Shown: positions 8,332-18,183 of the stretch, in pieces | Position numbering within the stretch: the first letter of the stretch is position 1 | Layout of the letters: each line of letters opens with the position of its first letter | Source: Thiomicrospira cyclica | Lineage (GTDB): Bacteria > Pseudomonadota > Gammaproteobacteria > Thiomicrospirales > Thiomicrospiraceae | Direction: 5' to 3' | Length of the DNA stretch: 48,410 nt | Assembly (NCBI GenBank): GCA_022736205.1 | Contig: DZAT01000007.1 | Location: 1-48,410 of the forward strand | Notes under the pieces: generated by a model | Told to the model about the DNA's origin: nothing | The model's database searches: none | The model's input: only the letters and a program-made list of their open reading frames with translations | Position numbers and translations under genes: made by a program

Positions 8332-9099
8332 ATGAGAAGATTAGGATTAGCTATTTGCGCTTTTACCTTTTCTGCCGTATCGTGGGGTGCGAATTGGACA
8401 GATACTGAAGCTCAAGCTTTATCTGGCTCTGGTTTTCATGAGCCATTTAACACGCGCTCGGTATCTAAAAACATCCTTACCTTACAAAACGCCAGTGGTT
8501 TTGACTGGGGAAATAGTTATGCCTTTGTCGATTATCTTAAATCGGATACAGCCGACCACAATGCCGATGAGTTTTACGGTGAAGCTTACGCTTATCCTAG
8601 TTTAAGCAAACTAACTGGCACTGATTTGAAATCATCTTTGTTAAAAGACGTTAGCTTAACGTTAGGTGTTAATACGGGCGAAAAATCGACAGGCGCTAAT
8701 CCACGTGCGTTATTGGCAGGGCTGACGTTTAATTTGGATTTGCCGCAGTTTTCATTTTTTGACATTGGTGTGAATGCTTATTTAGATCGTAGTCAGTTTA
8801 AAGGTCAGTCTGCTACCTGTCAGGGTGATGGCGTGCAAATTACTCCCGCTTGGCAGTTGCCATTTCATATGGGGCGATTATCGATGAGTTTCGAAGGCTT
8901 TGTTGATTACACCACTGCTTACGGTGGTTGTGTGGCACATACATTGACTCAGCCACAGCTTCGCGTCGATATTGGTGATCTGTTTGGTATGCCTAAAAAG
9001 CTTTATGCAGGCATCGAATATCAATATTGGCAGAATAAGTTCGGTATTCAGGGGTTAAATGATGAGGTTCCACAGGCCCTAGTGGTCTGGAAGTTTTAA
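8332..9099 (+). CDS. OmpK/Tsx-like outer-membrane channel protein
   Basis: This predicted exported beta-barrel protein (255 residues from ATG 8332) has a signal peptide, MRRLGLAICAFTFSAVSWGA. Alternating strands follow, ending with YAGIEYQYWQNKFGI and a C-terminal Phe (VVWKF), the usual outer-membrane insertion signal. The EYQYW-NKFG end and overall length resemble the nucleoside-channel Tsx / OmpK group. ATG 8281 in frame would add 17 residues before the signal; neither start has a strong ribosome-binding site. It lies 3 nt upstream of a NMT1-GGDEF-EAL receptor gene, so it may admit the compound that receptor senses. Substrate assignment is inference. Confidence 0.7.
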   Translation: MRRLGLAICAFTFSAVSWGANWTDTEAQALSGSGFHEPFNTRSVSKNILTLQNASGFDWGNSYAFVDYLKSDTADHNADEFYGEAYAYPSLSKLTGTDLKSSLLKDVSLTLGVNTGEKSTGANPRALLAGLTFNLDLPQFSFFDIGVNAYLDRSQFKGQSATCQGDGVQITPAWQLPFHMGRLSMSFEGFVDYTTAYGGCVAHTLTQPQLRVDIGDLFGMPKKLYAGIEYQYWQNKFGIQGLNDEVPQALVVWKF

Positions 9100-9102
9100 C
9101 CC

Positions 9103-11913
9103 ATGCTCTACCGTTTGCTTGTTGCGTTTTCTTTGTCATGGTTGCCTGTTGGTTATGCCAGCGTTGGTGCAACGCATGCTTCCCCCGACCTTCAAAAGGT
9201 TGTGGTGCAGTTGGATTGGAAGCATCAATATGAATTTGCTGCTTTTTATGCCGCTAAACAGCAGGGTTATTATCAGCAAGCAGGTCTCGATGTTGAGATT
9301 CGTGAAGGCGGGCCAGGCATCGATGCGACCGCAGAAGTGGTTTCTGGACGTGCGGATTTTGGTGTCAATACTTCTGGCGTGTTGGTAGATCGTGCTAAAG
9401 GTGCGCCAGTCGTTGCTTTGGCAGCGTTAATGCAGCACTCACCCGTGTCATTACTAGCATTGCGTCGCAATGGCATCAATAGCGTACAGGATTTGGCAAA
9501 CAAGCCCATTGCCGTCGATGCGCATAATCGCGATGAAATCGAAGCTTTTTTATTGGCTTCTGGGTTACCTAAAAAAGACATACAATTTGTAGCGCAGACG
9601 GATTGGACGCTTAACGATTTGAATAATGGCATCAACGCCGCTAAAGTGATCTATAGTATTAATGAGGTGTTCCTGATTCGCGGTCGAGAACATGAGTATC
9701 TTTTGCTTTCGCCACGATCGTCAGGTGTTGATTTGTTTGGTAATATTTTATTTACCCACGAGTCTGTGGTTGCTAAAAAAGAGTCTGTTGTTAACGCTTT
9801 TAGAGCGGCAACCTTAAAAGGCTTGGTTTACGCATTAGAGCATACTGAATCTGTCACGAGCCTTATTTTACAAGACTACAATACGCAAGACAAAAGTCGA
9901 GCGCATTTGTTGTTCGAAGCGGCTCAAATTAAAGAGCTAACGCATCCCGATATTGTCGAACCTGGTTACATGAGTTATGGTCGTTGGCAGCATGTGCTCG
10001 ATGTTTATGCCAGCCAAGGTCAAATGCCGAGCAAGTTTGATCTAAGTGGTTTTATTTATGATCCCAAAGCCGCCAAGATTCCTGTCTGGGTTGTGATTTC
10101 ATTCATTGTGCTGGTGTTGAGCTTGCTGGTGATCTTGTTTATCATGCGCAAGCTGAATCATTATAATCATCAGCTACAGCGTGAGGTAGTTGAACGCCAG
10201 ATAGCACAACAGGCTTTAGCAGAGAGTGAGCACGAGTACCGAGAGCTTGTGAGTAATGCCAATGTAATTATTTTACGCTTGGCGTTGGATGGCACGATTA
10301 CCTACTTTAATGAATATGCCGAACGTTTTTTTGGCTATACGCGTCAAGAAGTACTCGGTAAACATGTTGTTGGTACGATTGTCCCTGCAATGGAGTCTGG
10401 TAGTGAACGCGATTTAGCACAAATGGTTGCGTCTATTTTAAGCAATCCAGAAAACTATCACAGTAACGAAAACGAAAACGTCACTAAAGATGGTCGTCGT
10501 GTGTTTATTCATTGGACGAATCGTGTTTTATTTGATCGGCTGGGTAAGGCTGTGGGCGTTTTGTCGATTGGTCAGGATATTACCGAGCGTCGGCTGGCAG
10601 ATGAGAAAATTCATGCTTTGGCGTTTTACGATCCATTAACCGCCTTACCTAATCGCCGCTTGATGCTCGATCGCCTGCATCAGGCTGTGTTGCAACACCA
10701 GCGCAATGGTCAGTATGGTGCCTTACTGTTTATTGATCTCGATAACTTTAAAGTCTTGAATGATAGTCAAGGTCATCAAACAGGCGATCGCTTGCTGATT
10801 CAGGTTGCCCAGCGCTTGAGAGAGCATTGTCAGTTGGGTGATAGTATTGCTCGCTTAGGGGGTGACGAGTTTATTGTTATGTTCGAAGATGTGTCAGACA
10901 ATCCCCTATTAGCTTTATCATCTGTAGAACAAATGGCGCAAGCATTATTAGAGGCTTTATCGCAGCCATATGATTTACCATATGGCTCAAGTCCCATCAC
11001 TGCCAGTATCGGTGTTGCTTTGTTTCGAGATAAGCAAGATAGCGTGGATGAATTGCTTAAACGTGCCGATTTGGCGATGTACCAAGCAAAAGCGGCTGGG
11101 CGCAATATGGTACGTTTTTTTGACCCTATGATGCAGGAATTGTTGGTTCAGCGCACACAATTAGAAACAGCATTAAGACAAGCGATTGAGCAACAACAGT
11201 TTATTTTGTATTATCAGCCACAAGTCGACATGCATAATCAGGTTATTGGGGTAGAAGCCTTGGTTCGCTGGCAGCATCCTGATCGTGGCGTTATTTCTCC
11301 ATTTGAGTTTATTGGCTTGGCTGAAGACACGGGGTTGATTTGGGAAATTGGTTTAATGGTTTTGGATCAAGCCTGTGCACAGTTGCGACAGTGGCAACAA
11401 CAGCCCGACGCGAACAAAGTTAACTTATCGGTTAATATCAGTGCGCATCAATTCCATCATGCCGATTTCGTCTCTTCTGTGCTTGCTGCCATTGAAAAAC
11501 ATCATGTTGATGCACGTTTTTTAATGCTAGAGATTACAGAAAGTTTACTGTTAAAGAATGTTGGCGATGTGATTGCTAAAATGCAACGGCTCAAAACAGT
11601 GGGTATTCGTTTTTCGATTGATGACTTTGGTACTGGTTATTCTTCTTTGGCTTACTTAAAGCGCCTGCCATTGGATGAGCTCAAGATCGATCGCTCTTTT
11701 ATTACGGATATTATGGATGACGACAATGCAGCGGTCATTGTGACTGCCTTTTTAAGTTTAGCGCATCTGTTAGGACTGCATGTGGTTGCGGAAGGGGTCG
11801 AAACGCCAGAGCAACAGCTTTTTTTAGCGCGTAATGGCTGTGATTTAATACAAGGCTTTTTGTTCTCTCGTCCCGTGCCAGCAGCGCAAATCACTCAAAT
11901 GTTAGAAGGGTAA
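9103..11913 (+). CDS. NMT1/THI5-like periplasmic sensor fused to PAS-GGDEF-EAL (c-di-GMP enzyme)
   Basis: This 936-residue membrane receptor has a signal sequence (1-19), a NMT1/THI5 substrate-binding-like domain (about 30-310; [20 protein letters not shown] and [12 protein letters not shown]), and a TM helix at about 327-350. PAS (about 373-500), GGDEF (about 506-665) and EAL (about 685-935) domains follow. The cyclase motif is intact (RLGGDEF at about 584-590), but the RxxD inhibitory site is replaced by QLGD. The phosphodiesterase motifs are also intact: [40 protein letters not shown]1/THI5 domains bind pyrimidine thiamine precursors or other small organics in known systems. It lies between a channel gene (3 nt) and riboflavin synthase (3 nt), apparently in one transcript. 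Confidence 0.92.
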   Translation: MLYRLLVAFSLSWLPVGYASVGATHASPDLQKVVVQLDWKHQYEFAAFYAAKQQGYYQQAGLDVEIREGGPGIDATAEVVSGRADFGVNTSGVLVDRAKGAPVVALAALMQHSPVSLLALRRNGINSVQDLANKPIAVDAHNRDEIEAFLLASGLPKKDIQFVAQTDWTLNDLNNGINAAKVIYSINEVFLIRGREHEYLLLSPRSSGVDLFGNILFTHESVVAKKESVVNAFRAATLKGLVYALEHTESVTSLILQDYNTQDKSRAHLLFEAAQIKELTHPDIVEPGYMSYGRWQHVLDVYASQGQMPSKFDLSGFIYDPKAAKIPVWVVISFIVLVLSLLVILFIMRKLNHYNHQLQREVVERQIAQQALAESEHEYRELVSNANVIILRLALDGTITYFNEYAERFFGYTRQEVLGKHVVGTIVPAMESGSERDLAQMVASILSNPENYHSNENENVTKDGRRVFIHWTNRVLFDRLGKAVGVLSIGQDITERRLADEKIHALAFYDPLTALPNRRLMLDRLHQAVLQHQRNGQYGALLFIDLDNFKVLNDSQGHQTGDRLLIQVAQRLREHCQLGDSIARLGGDEFIVMFEDVSDNPLLALSSVEQMAQALLEALSQPYDLPYGSSPITASIGVALFRDKQDSVDELLKRADLAMYQAKAAGRNMVRFFDPMMQELLVQRTQLETALRQAIEQQQFILYYQPQVDMHNQVIGVEALVRWQHPDRGVISPFEFIGLAEDTGLIWEIGLMVLDQACAQLRQWQQQPDANKVNLSVNISAHQFHHADFVSSVLAAIEKHHVDARFLMLEITESLLLKNVGDVIAKMQRLKTVGIRFSIDDFGTGYSSLAYLKRLPLDELKIDRSFITDIMDDDNAAVIVTAFLSLAHLLGLHVVAEGVETPEQQLFLARNGCDLIQGFLFSRPVPAAQITQMLEG

Positions 11914-11916
11914 AAA

Positions 11917-12576
11917 ATGTTTACAGGTATTATTCAATCAATCGGAAGCGTCCAAGCGATTAGTTCCGCTGCGGGTGGCGATTGGCAATTGGCGGTTAAT
12001 GTTGGCAAGTTAGATATGTCCGACGTTGCTTTAGGGGATTCAATTGCGGTTAATGGTGTTTGTCTAACGGTTATTGCCATGACGCCTACCAGCTTTGTCG
12101 CCGATGTGTCGAATGAAACGTTAATCGTGACGGCGTTTGCTGGGCTGTCGGTTGGTAGTCGCGTCAACTTAGAAAAAGCGTTGCGTTTGGCAGATCGTTT
12201 GGGTGGGCATATGGTGAGCGGTCACGTCGATGGGGTGGGTGCTTGTGATGGCATCACTGCCGATGGTCGTTCGTGGCGCTACCAGTTTGCCTTGCCAAAT
12301 GACTTGGTGCGTTATGTCTGTGCTAAAGGATCGATTACCATTAATGGTGTTTCTTTAACCGTTAATAGTGTCACAGATAGCAGTTTTAGCGTAAATTTAG
12401 TGCCTCATACGCTACAAGAAACCAATTTAGGCGACTTAACGGTGGGGAATCGGGTAAACTTAGAAGTTGATATGATCGCCCGTTATTTGGAGCGTTTATT
12501 GCAGGGTGGCGTGGCTACAAATAAAAGCAGTAGCATTACCCCCGAATTTTTAGCAGAAAATGGTTTTTGGAAATAA
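11917..12576 (+). CDS. ribE: Riboflavin synthase, alpha chain
   Basis: This 219-residue enzyme dismutates two 6,7-dimethyl-8-ribityllumazine molecules to riboflavin. It has the invariant MFTGI start and two tandem lumazine-binding repeats (about 1-97 and 98-200), marked by SIAVNGVCLTV / HMVSGHVDGVG and SITINGVSLTVN. It begins only 3 nt after the upstream receptor gene, so it has no room for its own promoter and no FMN riboswitch precedes it. Length is normal. Confidence 0.97.
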   Translation: MFTGIIQSIGSVQAISSAAGGDWQLAVNVGKLDMSDVALGDSIAVNGVCLTVIAMTPTSFVADVSNETLIVTAFAGLSVGSRVNLEKALRLADRLGGHMVSGHVDGVGACDGITADGRSWRYQFALPNDLVRYVCAKGSITINGVSLTVNSVTDSSFSVNLVPHTLQETNLGDLTVGNRVNLEVDMIARYLERLLQGGVATNKSSSITPEFLAENGFWK

Positions 12577-12589
12577 GCGAAGCAACATA

Positions 12590-13702
12590 ATGTCATTAAA
12601 TACAATCGAAGAATTATTAGCGGACTATAAAGCTGGCAAGATGGTCATCTTAATGGATGATGAAGATCGTGAAAATGAAGGCGATCTGATTATGTCTGCA
12701 GACTTGGTGCGCGCGCAAGATATTAATTTTATGGCGCGTTATGGTCGTGGCTTAATTTGTTTGACGCTAACGCAAGAGCGTTGCCAGCAGCTTAACTTGC
12801 CCTTGATGGTGCGCGGTTCTACCGATCATCAACAAACCGCCTTTACCATGTCGATTGAAGCGGCTGAAGGTGTCACAACGGGTATTTCTGCTGCGGATCG
12901 GGCTAAAACCATTCAGGTGGCCATTGCAGCTGACGCTAAGCCATCTAATATCACCATGCCAGGGCACGTATTTCCTTTAATGGCGCGTCGTGGTGGCGTG
13001 CTTACCCGTGCAGGTCATACCGAGGCAGGTTGTGATTTAGGACGTTTGGCTGGATTGTCACCCGCATCGGTGATTGTCGAAATCATGAACGAAGATGGCA
13101 CGATGGCGCGTCGCCCCGAATTGGAAGTGTTCGCTGCTGAGCATGGTATTAAAATTGGTACGATCGCTGAGTTGATTCGTTATCGCAGCCTGAACGAAAA
13201 GAATGTCGAACGCGTGACAGAGTGCGCTTTACCGACAGAGTTTGGTGATTTTCGCTTGATGGCTTACCAAGACTTAGTTGACCAGAAGGTACATTTTGCC
13301 TTGGTGATGGGTAAGCCCGATCATACCAAACCAGCACTGGTACGTGTGCATATGCAAGATACCATCTGTGATTTGTTCGCAAGCAGTCGTGAAGAGTGTG
13401 GCTGGACATTGCGTGCCGCAATGCAACAAGTGGCACAGGCAGGCGAGGGCGTGATTGTTGTCTTACGCAAAGATGCCGATGCGCGTTCGTTGTTAGAGCG
13501 TGTGCAGGCAATGCAGTTAAAAGATCGTCATTTACCCGTCGCAACTGAGCCGATGGATGATGATGTGAAAACCTACGGTGTTGGCGCACAGATTTTGTCG
13601 GACTTAGGATTGCAACAGTTGCGTATTATTGGTACGCCGTGGCAGATGTCAGCGCTCACAGGGTTTGGGCTTGAAGTAGTTGAATTTGTAGAAAAAGCAT
13701 AA
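12590..13702 (+). CDS. ribBA: 3,4-dihydroxy-2-butanone 4-phosphate synthase with degenerate GTP cyclohydrolase II-like domain (RibBX type)
   Basis: This 370-residue protein has an N-terminal RibB domain (about 1-200) that makes the four-carbon unit of riboflavin; DDEDRENEGDL, RRGGVLTRAGHTEAG and ELEVFAAEHGIK are intact. The C-terminal half (about 205-368) follows the GTP cyclohydrolase II fold (YGVGAQILSDLG, GFGLEVVEF). However, the three zinc cysteines around the usual HSECLTGDVFGSLRCDCG motif are missing (VHMQDTICDLFASSREECGW), as is the RQEGRGIGL segment. Such RibBX proteins keep RibB activity only, so a separate RibA must exist elsewhere. ATG 12590 was chosen over an upstream in-frame start at 12560 inside the riboflavin synthase gene. 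Confidence 0.93.
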   Translation: MSLNTIEELLADYKAGKMVILMDDEDRENEGDLIMSADLVRAQDINFMARYGRGLICLTLTQERCQQLNLPLMVRGSTDHQQTAFTMSIEAAEGVTTGISAADRAKTIQVAIAADAKPSNITMPGHVFPLMARRGGVLTRAGHTEAGCDLGRLAGLSPASVIVEIMNEDGTMARRPELEVFAAEHGIKIGTIAELIRYRSLNEKNVERVTECALPTEFGDFRLMAYQDLVDQKVHFALVMGKPDHTKPALVRVHMQDTICDLFASSREECGWTLRAAMQQVAQAGEGVIVVLRKDADARSLLERVQAMQLKDRHLPVATEPMDDDVKTYGVGAQILSDLGLQQLRIIGTPWQMSALTGFGLEVVEFVEKA

Positions 13703-13712
13703 GGAATAAAAG

Positions 13713-14186
13713 ATGAAAACTTTTGAAGGAAAATTAAACGCTGAAGGCTTAAAATTTGCTTTGGTGGTTGGGCGTTTTAACAGTTTTGTTGTGGATGGAC
13801 TAGAGTCGGGTGCTAAAGATGCAATTGTGCGTCATGGTGGCTCGTTAGAAAATGTGGCGGTTGCCCGTGTACCAGGTGCCTTCGAGATTCCGTTAGCCGT
13901 ACAGCGATTGGCTCAAACAGGTAAATATGACGCAATTATTGCTTTGGGCGCGGTGATTCGTGGTCATACTCCGCACTTTGATTATGTTGCAGGGGAAGTG
14001 ACTAAGGGTATTGCGCAAGCGATGCTCGACTTTAGTATGCCTGTCTCTTTTGGCGTGCTCACGGTCGATAGTATCGAGCAGGCGATTGAACGTGCGGGCA
14101 CAAAAGCGGGTAATAAAGGATTTGAAGCAGCAGTGACAGCCATCGAAATGAGTCAATTACTACGTGCGATCGAGGCGGGTGTATGA
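13713..14186 (+). CDS. ribH: 6,7-dimethyl-8-ribityllumazine synthase
   Basis: This 157-residue enzyme joins 5-amino-6-ribitylamino-uracil with dihydroxybutanone phosphate. Family motifs are [32 protein letters not shown] and [14 protein letters not shown], the last carrying the catalytic His. AAGGAATAAAAG precedes the start. The stop overlaps nusB by 4 nt (ATGA), giving translational coupling. Confidence 0.98.
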   Translation: MKTFEGKLNAEGLKFALVVGRFNSFVVDGLESGAKDAIVRHGGSLENVAVARVPGAFEIPLAVQRLAQTGKYDAIIALGAVIRGHTPHFDYVAGEVTKGIAQAMLDFSMPVSFGVLTVDSIEQAIERAGTKAGNKGFEAAVTAIEMSQLLRAIEAGV

Positions 14187-14659
14187 GTCAGGAATCGGTA
14201 AACGATAACACTACCGCAACAGCAGAACGTAAAGGTTTGCCTGTGCGCACGCAGGCGCGTCGTGCTGCCTTGCAGGCGTTGTATCAGTGGCAGCTCAATC
14301 CGAGTAGTTTGGTTGAGCTAGAAATGCAGTTTATTAATGATCCGAGCATTCAAGTCGGCAGTAAAGAGTTTTTTAGTGGCTTGTTACAGGGTGTGCTGAA
14401 TAATCTTGAAACGGTAGATGCAGCTTTTGTCGGTGCGTTAGATCGTCCCGTTGCGCAGCTTAATCCTGTCGAATTGTCGGTGTTGCGCTTGGGAACATAC
14501 GAGTTAATGGCGATGCCAGAAACCCCTTACCGAGTCATTATTAACGAGTCGATTGAATTAGCAAAAACATTCGGAGCCGAAGGCGGTCATGCATATGTTA
14601 ATGGCGTGCTCGATAAGTTGGGCAAGACTTTGCGTGCCACGGAGTTGTCTGGTAGTTAA
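14183..14659 (+). CDS. nusB: Transcription antitermination factor NusB
   Basis: This 158-residue all-helical protein binds boxA RNA with NusE (S10) in rRNA antitermination. Family motifs are [15 protein letters not shown] near the N-terminus, [23 protein letters not shown], and [27 protein letters not shown] (given here by its landmark residues rather than in full function). Its position after ribH and before thiL is the conserved proteobacterial order. It overlaps its neighbours by 4 nt and 1 nt. Confidence 0.97.
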   Translation: MSQESVNDNTTATAERKGLPVRTQARRAALQALYQWQLNPSSLVELEMQFINDPSIQVGSKEFFSGLLQGVLNNLETVDAAFVGALDRPVAQLNPVELSVLRLGTYELMAMPETPYRVIINESIELAKTFGAEGGHAYVNGVLDKLGKTLRATELSGS

Positions 14660-15645
14660 TGTCTAGCGAATTTAATCTTATCTATCAACACATCGCCCCG
14701 CTGGCTGGTTCTCGGGGCGATGTCGTTTTAGGTATTGGTGACGATGGCGCGGTGGTGCAGCCGCAGCAAGGCAAACAAGTTGTCGTGGCGCTGGATACCT
14801 TGGTTGAAGGACGACATTTTTTTGTTGGACAAGATGCAGCGGATATTGCGTACAAATCGCTGGCCGTTAATTTGTCTGATCTTGCAGCAATGGGCGCAAC
14901 GCCTAAATGGGCATTATTGTCGTTGGCATTGCCACAGTCGTGCGCAACATCTACATGGTTTGAGCGATTTATGACAGGTTGGTCTGATTTGGCGCAGCAG
15001 GTCGATGTCGCGTTAATCGGTGGTGATACAACTTACAGTGACACCTTAACGGTGAGTGTTACCCTGATGGGAGAAGTTAAGGTTGGGCAGGCGATTACAC
15101 GATCGGGGGCGCAAGTCGGCGACGATATTTGGTTGTCGGGAAGTGTTGGCGATGCAGGATTAGCATTGACGAAGCTATTGGCAGAGCAACAACTCCATGC
15201 CGCCATTGAACAACGCTTGCATCGTCCGACTGCGCGTGTGGCGCTGGGACAAGCTTTGGTTGGTATGGCAACATCAGCGATTGATATCTCTGATGGCTTG
15301 CTCGCTGACTTGGGGCACCTGCTCAAAGCGAGCCAAGTGGGTGCTGTATTAAGAATAGAGGCGATGCCTTTTTCTGTAGCGGTTTCTGAGTGGGTTGAGC
15401 AATCGGGCTGGGAAAAGCCATTAACGAGTGGTGATGACTACGAGTTATTGTTTAGTGCATCGTCACAGTACCGCTCACAGATTCAGTTGCTTGCTTTGGC
15501 TTTAGGGTTAGAAATCAGTTGTATTGGTAAGATAGCTGCTCAGGATCAGGGATTAATCATCACAAAAGAGGGCAAAGAACAGGCGATTCCGAGTCGCAAG
15601 GGCTTTGACCACTTTGCTTCAGCTGATATAATGAAAACATCTTAA
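14659..15645 (+). CDS. thiL: Thiamine-monophosphate kinase
   Basis: This 328-residue enzyme phosphorylates thiamine monophosphate to the cofactor thiamine pyrophosphate. It shows the PurM/ThiL-type motifs GIGDDGAVV, TLVEGRHFF, LAVNLSDLAAMGATP, LIGGDTT and AIDISDGLLADL, and the ATP/Mg-binding Asp residues are present. It overlaps the nusB stop by 1 nt. It connects this operon to the thiamine-salvage genes at 42660-46594: ThiL would finish the pathway if imported thiamine is first phosphorylated to the monophosphate. Confidence 0.97.
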   Translation: MSSEFNLIYQHIAPLAGSRGDVVLGIGDDGAVVQPQQGKQVVVALDTLVEGRHFFVGQDAADIAYKSLAVNLSDLAAMGATPKWALLSLALPQSCATSTWFERFMTGWSDLAQQVDVALIGGDTTYSDTLTVSVTLMGEVKVGQAITRSGAQVGDDIWLSGSVGDAGLALTKLLAEQQLHAAIEQRLHRPTARVALGQALVGMATSAIDISDGLLADLGHLLKASQVGAVLRIEAMPFSVAVSEWVEQSGWEKPLTSGDDYELLFSASSQYRSQIQLLALALGLEISCIGKIAAQDQGLIITKEGKEQAIPSRKGFDHFASADIMKTS

Positions 15646-15669
15646 CTATTAGGTTTGGCTCACAAGGCA

Positions 15670-16008
15670 ATGCAATCCACTAAACACTGTAAATATGTCA
15701 TCCAAGGTATTACCGAGTCAGGTAGTAAATTCCGTCCATCGGATTGGATTGATCGTATCGCGTCATTAGACGCAGAGTATGGCGCGTCGCACCGCTTGGT
15801 CTATTCAGATAATATTCATCCCGAAGTGTTCGAGGGTGAACGTAGTTTGATTATTGATATGCGTTTGAAAGAAACGAACCCGAGTTTGTTAGATTATGTG
15901 ATGGATTTTGTGCGTATGAATCAACTGCGGATGGTTCAGGTATGTTTTATGGAAGGCGAGTACGTCGAAGCGCCCAATGCTGACCGAGAGCAAGCTCAAC
16001 GTATTTAA
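15670..16008 (+). CDS. DUF3579 family protein
   Basis: This 112-residue protein of unknown function matches the DUF3579 family by the opening KYVIQGITESGSKFRPSDW and the length. No signal or TM segment is present, so it is cytoplasmic. ATG 15670 is the better start; an in-frame TTG at 15655 would add five residues. It is probably the last gene of the rib-nusB-thiL transcript and is convergent with pilD, whose 3' end lies 24 nt away. Confidence 0.8.
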   Translation: MQSTKHCKYVIQGITESGSKFRPSDWIDRIASLDAEYGASHRLVYSDNIHPEVFEGERSLIIDMRLKETNPSLLDYVMDFVRMNQLRMVQVCFMEGEYVEAPNADREQAQRI

Positions 16009-16032
16009 CGCCCGATGAAACTAAGAAGCTTG

Positions 16033-16863
16033 TCAAAGCAAAAGGTGTATTGGGTCTATCCCCAGTAATACCAAAATACCTGCACCTGCCAACCAAGGTC
16101 CAAATGGGAAGGCATTGGCGAGATCGTGCTTTTTCAGTAGCATCAAACTGCTCATGACGACAATTGCCAGTCCACCCGCTAAAATGAAAATAGGGATTAA
16201 GGCTTGAACGCCTAGCCAAGCGCCCAATGCGGCAGTGAGTTTAAAATCACCATAGCCCATGCCTTCTTTACCTGTAAGTGCGCGATGACTCTGAAAAATA
16301 AGCCATAAACTGGCATAACCCACCGCAGCTCCCCATACGGCTTCGCTTAAGCTGACAAAGCCCGCGTCGCTGGTATTGAGCAATAGTCCGAGCCAAAGCA
16401 AGGGAAGGCTTAAACGATCTGGGATGAGGTAATGTTCAAAGTCGATAACGCTAATCGTAATTAACGTCCAAACGAATAACAAAGCTGCCCAGCCTTGAAA
16501 GTTTAATCCTAATAGTGGCGCGTTGGTATCAAAAAAAGTCCAAACCGTTAGTGTCGATAAGCTGGCAGTTGCCAGTTCTGTCAGCGGGTAACGTGCAGAA
16601 ATGGATGAACCACAGCAACGCGCTTTGCCTTTGCTCAATAGCCAGCTGAGCAAGGGGATAAGCTGCATTGCGCTCAAGGGCGTATTGCAGTTTGTGCAGC
16701 GAGAGCGATCAAATACTAAGCTGCGTAGCAGTTCTGGTGTGTCGCTTTCGATGTGCTTCACTAAACGCCAACTGAGCATGCTGATAAAGCTGCCCATAAC
16801 AAGCCCTAACACTGCATGGATGCTTAATAGGGTGCTGAGCGATAATCCGCTGGTGTCAATCAC
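16033..16863 (-). CDS. pilD: Type IV prepilin peptidase / N-methyltransferase
   Basis: This 276-residue polytopic inner-membrane aspartyl protease processes prepilins and pseudopilins. The N-terminal methyltransferase domain has the zinc Cys pairs (CTNCNTPL ... CCGSS), and the two catalytic Asp residues are in VIDFEHYLIPD and MGYGDFKL. Its presence implies type IV pili or type II secretion elsewhere in the genome. It overlaps the upstream queD by 8 nt, whereas in many gammaproteobacteria pilD sits with pilBC and coaE, so this context is less usual. Confidence 0.95.
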   Translation of the reverse strand: MIDTSGLSLSTLLSIHAVLGLVMGSFISMLSWRLVKHIESDTPELLRSLVFDRSRCTNCNTPLSAMQLIPLLSWLLSKGKARCCGSSISARYPLTELATASLSTLTVWTFFDTNAPLLGLNFQGWAALLFVWTLITISVIDFEHYLIPDRLSLPLLWLGLLLNTSDAGFVSLSEAVWGAAVGYASLWLIFQSHRALTGKEGMGYGDFKLTAALGAWLGVQALIPIFILAGGLAIVVMSSLMLLKKHDLANAFPFGPWLAGAGILVLLGIDPIHLLL

Positions 16864-17233
16864 GCGTAAAAGTTGCGCAGTTACGGTCGTTTTCCCAAAC
16901 CTTTACCGAAGCAACGCTGATACGCTCATTGTTGATATCTTTGCTTAGACGGTCGAATAAAAACCAAGCAATATTTTCGGCTGTGGGGTTAAGGGCTTCG
17001 TTAAAAGGGGGGATGTCATTCAAATAAAAATGATCCAATTCATCAATGACCGCTTTGCTGCGACGCTTGATTTCTTTAAAGTCCATCAACATGCCGACAT
17101 CGTTCAGTTCACTACCGCTCACCGAAACTTCGACTTTCCAGTTGTGTCCGTGCAAGCGAGCACAATTGCCATCGTAGCCGCGCAAACGGTGTGCAGCAGC
17201 AAATTCGAGTTGTGATGTAAGCGTAAAAGCCAT
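16856..17233 (-). CDS. queD: 6-carboxy-5,6,7,8-tetrahydropterin synthase
   Basis: This 125-residue member of the PTPS/QueD family acts early in queuosine (7-deazaguanine) synthesis. It has the zinc His residues in AAHRL and LHGHNW and the catalytic Cys in CARLHGH, with the terminal Glu motif region VKVWEND. It is co-directional with ispA upstream and pilD downstream. Length and motif order are normal for the bacterial QueD type. Confidence 0.92.
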   Translation of the reverse strand: MAFTLTSQLEFAAAHRLRGYDGNCARLHGHNWKVEVSVSGSELNDVGMLMDFKEIKRRSKAVIDELDHFYLNDIPPFNEALNPTAENIAWFLFDRLSKDINNERISVASVKVWENDRNCATFTRD

Positions 17234-17277
17234 TTGCTAAAATCTCATAAACCTTAATATAACTAATAATTATAGCA

Positions 17278-18159
17278 TTAATGTTTGCGTTGTACGATGT
17301 ACTGACACAGGTCGTTTAATAGCGTTGCATGCAAATGTGAGCGCGATAAAGCATCCCGAGCTAGGCTAACGTGTGAGTTGGCAGCATTTGTCGCGCCATC
17401 TAAGCCCAGTAAGCTAACAAAGGTGGTTTTGCCATTGCGATCATCTGATCCTTGTGGCTTGCCCAGTGTTTCGCTCGATTGCGTGACATCGAGTATGTCG
17501 TCTTGAATCTGAAAAGCAAGACCTAAATGGGCTGCATAGACTTCTAAGCTATGTAAGGTTGCTTCGTCAACTTGAGCTGATGCGATGCCTCCCAATGCGA
17601 CAGCTGCTTCGATGAGTGCGCCAGTTTTTTGTTGATGCAGTTCGCGTAGTTGTGTTTCGCTTAATGCGCTATCGGTTGAAGCAATGTCGCGCATTTGCCC
17701 AGCAACCATGCCATTAGCACCAGCTGCACGCGCCAATACACGAATCATCTCAATGCGTTGCATGGCGGTTAGGTCTGGTGCTTGTGCCAAAACTTCAAAG
17801 GCTAACGCTTGCAAGGCATCACCGACCAAAATAGCGGTCGCTTCATCGAAGGCAATGTGCGTGGTTGGTTTGCCACGACGTAAGTCATCATCATCCATCG
17901 CAGGCAAGTCGTCGTGTACGAGTGAGTAGCAATGAATTAACTCTAACGCAGCAGCAGGCGCATCGAGTAACCCTAAGGGGACATCTAATGCTTCACCGAC
18001 TGCGTAGGTTAAGGCAGGTCGCAACCGCTTTCCTGCATCCAATACGCTGTAATTCATTGCATCAAACAGTTTTTCGGGCATGGCAGCACGACGTTCTGCT
18101 AATAGGTTTTCGAGAACGCTATTAATACGTTGTTGAAACTGAGAAAGACGCTCGAGCAT
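17278..18159 (-). CDS. ispA: Farnesyl diphosphate synthase (polyprenyl synthetase)
   Basis: This 293-residue trans-prenyltransferase condenses isopentenyl diphosphate with allylic diphosphates. The first Asp-rich motif is in DDLPAMDDDDLRRGKPT and the second in FQIQDDILDVT, with GKRLRPALTY near the N-terminus. Size and the FARM layout fit IspA (C15 product) rather than the longer octaprenyl synthases. It precedes queD by 44 nt on the minus strand. Confidence 0.95.
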   Translation of the reverse strand: MLERLSQFQQRINSVLENLLAERRAAMPEKLFDAMNYSVLDAGKRLRPALTYAVGEALDVPLGLLDAPAAALELIHCYSLVHDDLPAMDDDDLRRGKPTTHIAFDEATAILVGDALQALAFEVLAQAPDLTAMQRIEMIRVLARAAGANGMVAGQMRDIASTDSALSETQLRELHQQKTGALIEAAVALGGIASAQVDEATLHSLEVYAAHLGLAFQIQDDILDVTQSSETLGKPQGSDDRNGKTTFVSLLGLDGATNAANSHVSLARDALSRSHLHATLLNDLCQYIVQRKH

Positions 18160-18183
18160 GATGTATCCTTTGAAAAAACGAAC

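Noticed and set aside
9103..9635. Overlapping ORFs inside the NMT1-GGDEF-EAL gene (for example 9119-9388 plus, 9273-9635 minus)
   Set aside because: The main frame encodes a coherent multi-domain protein; the others have no domain pattern or start signals.
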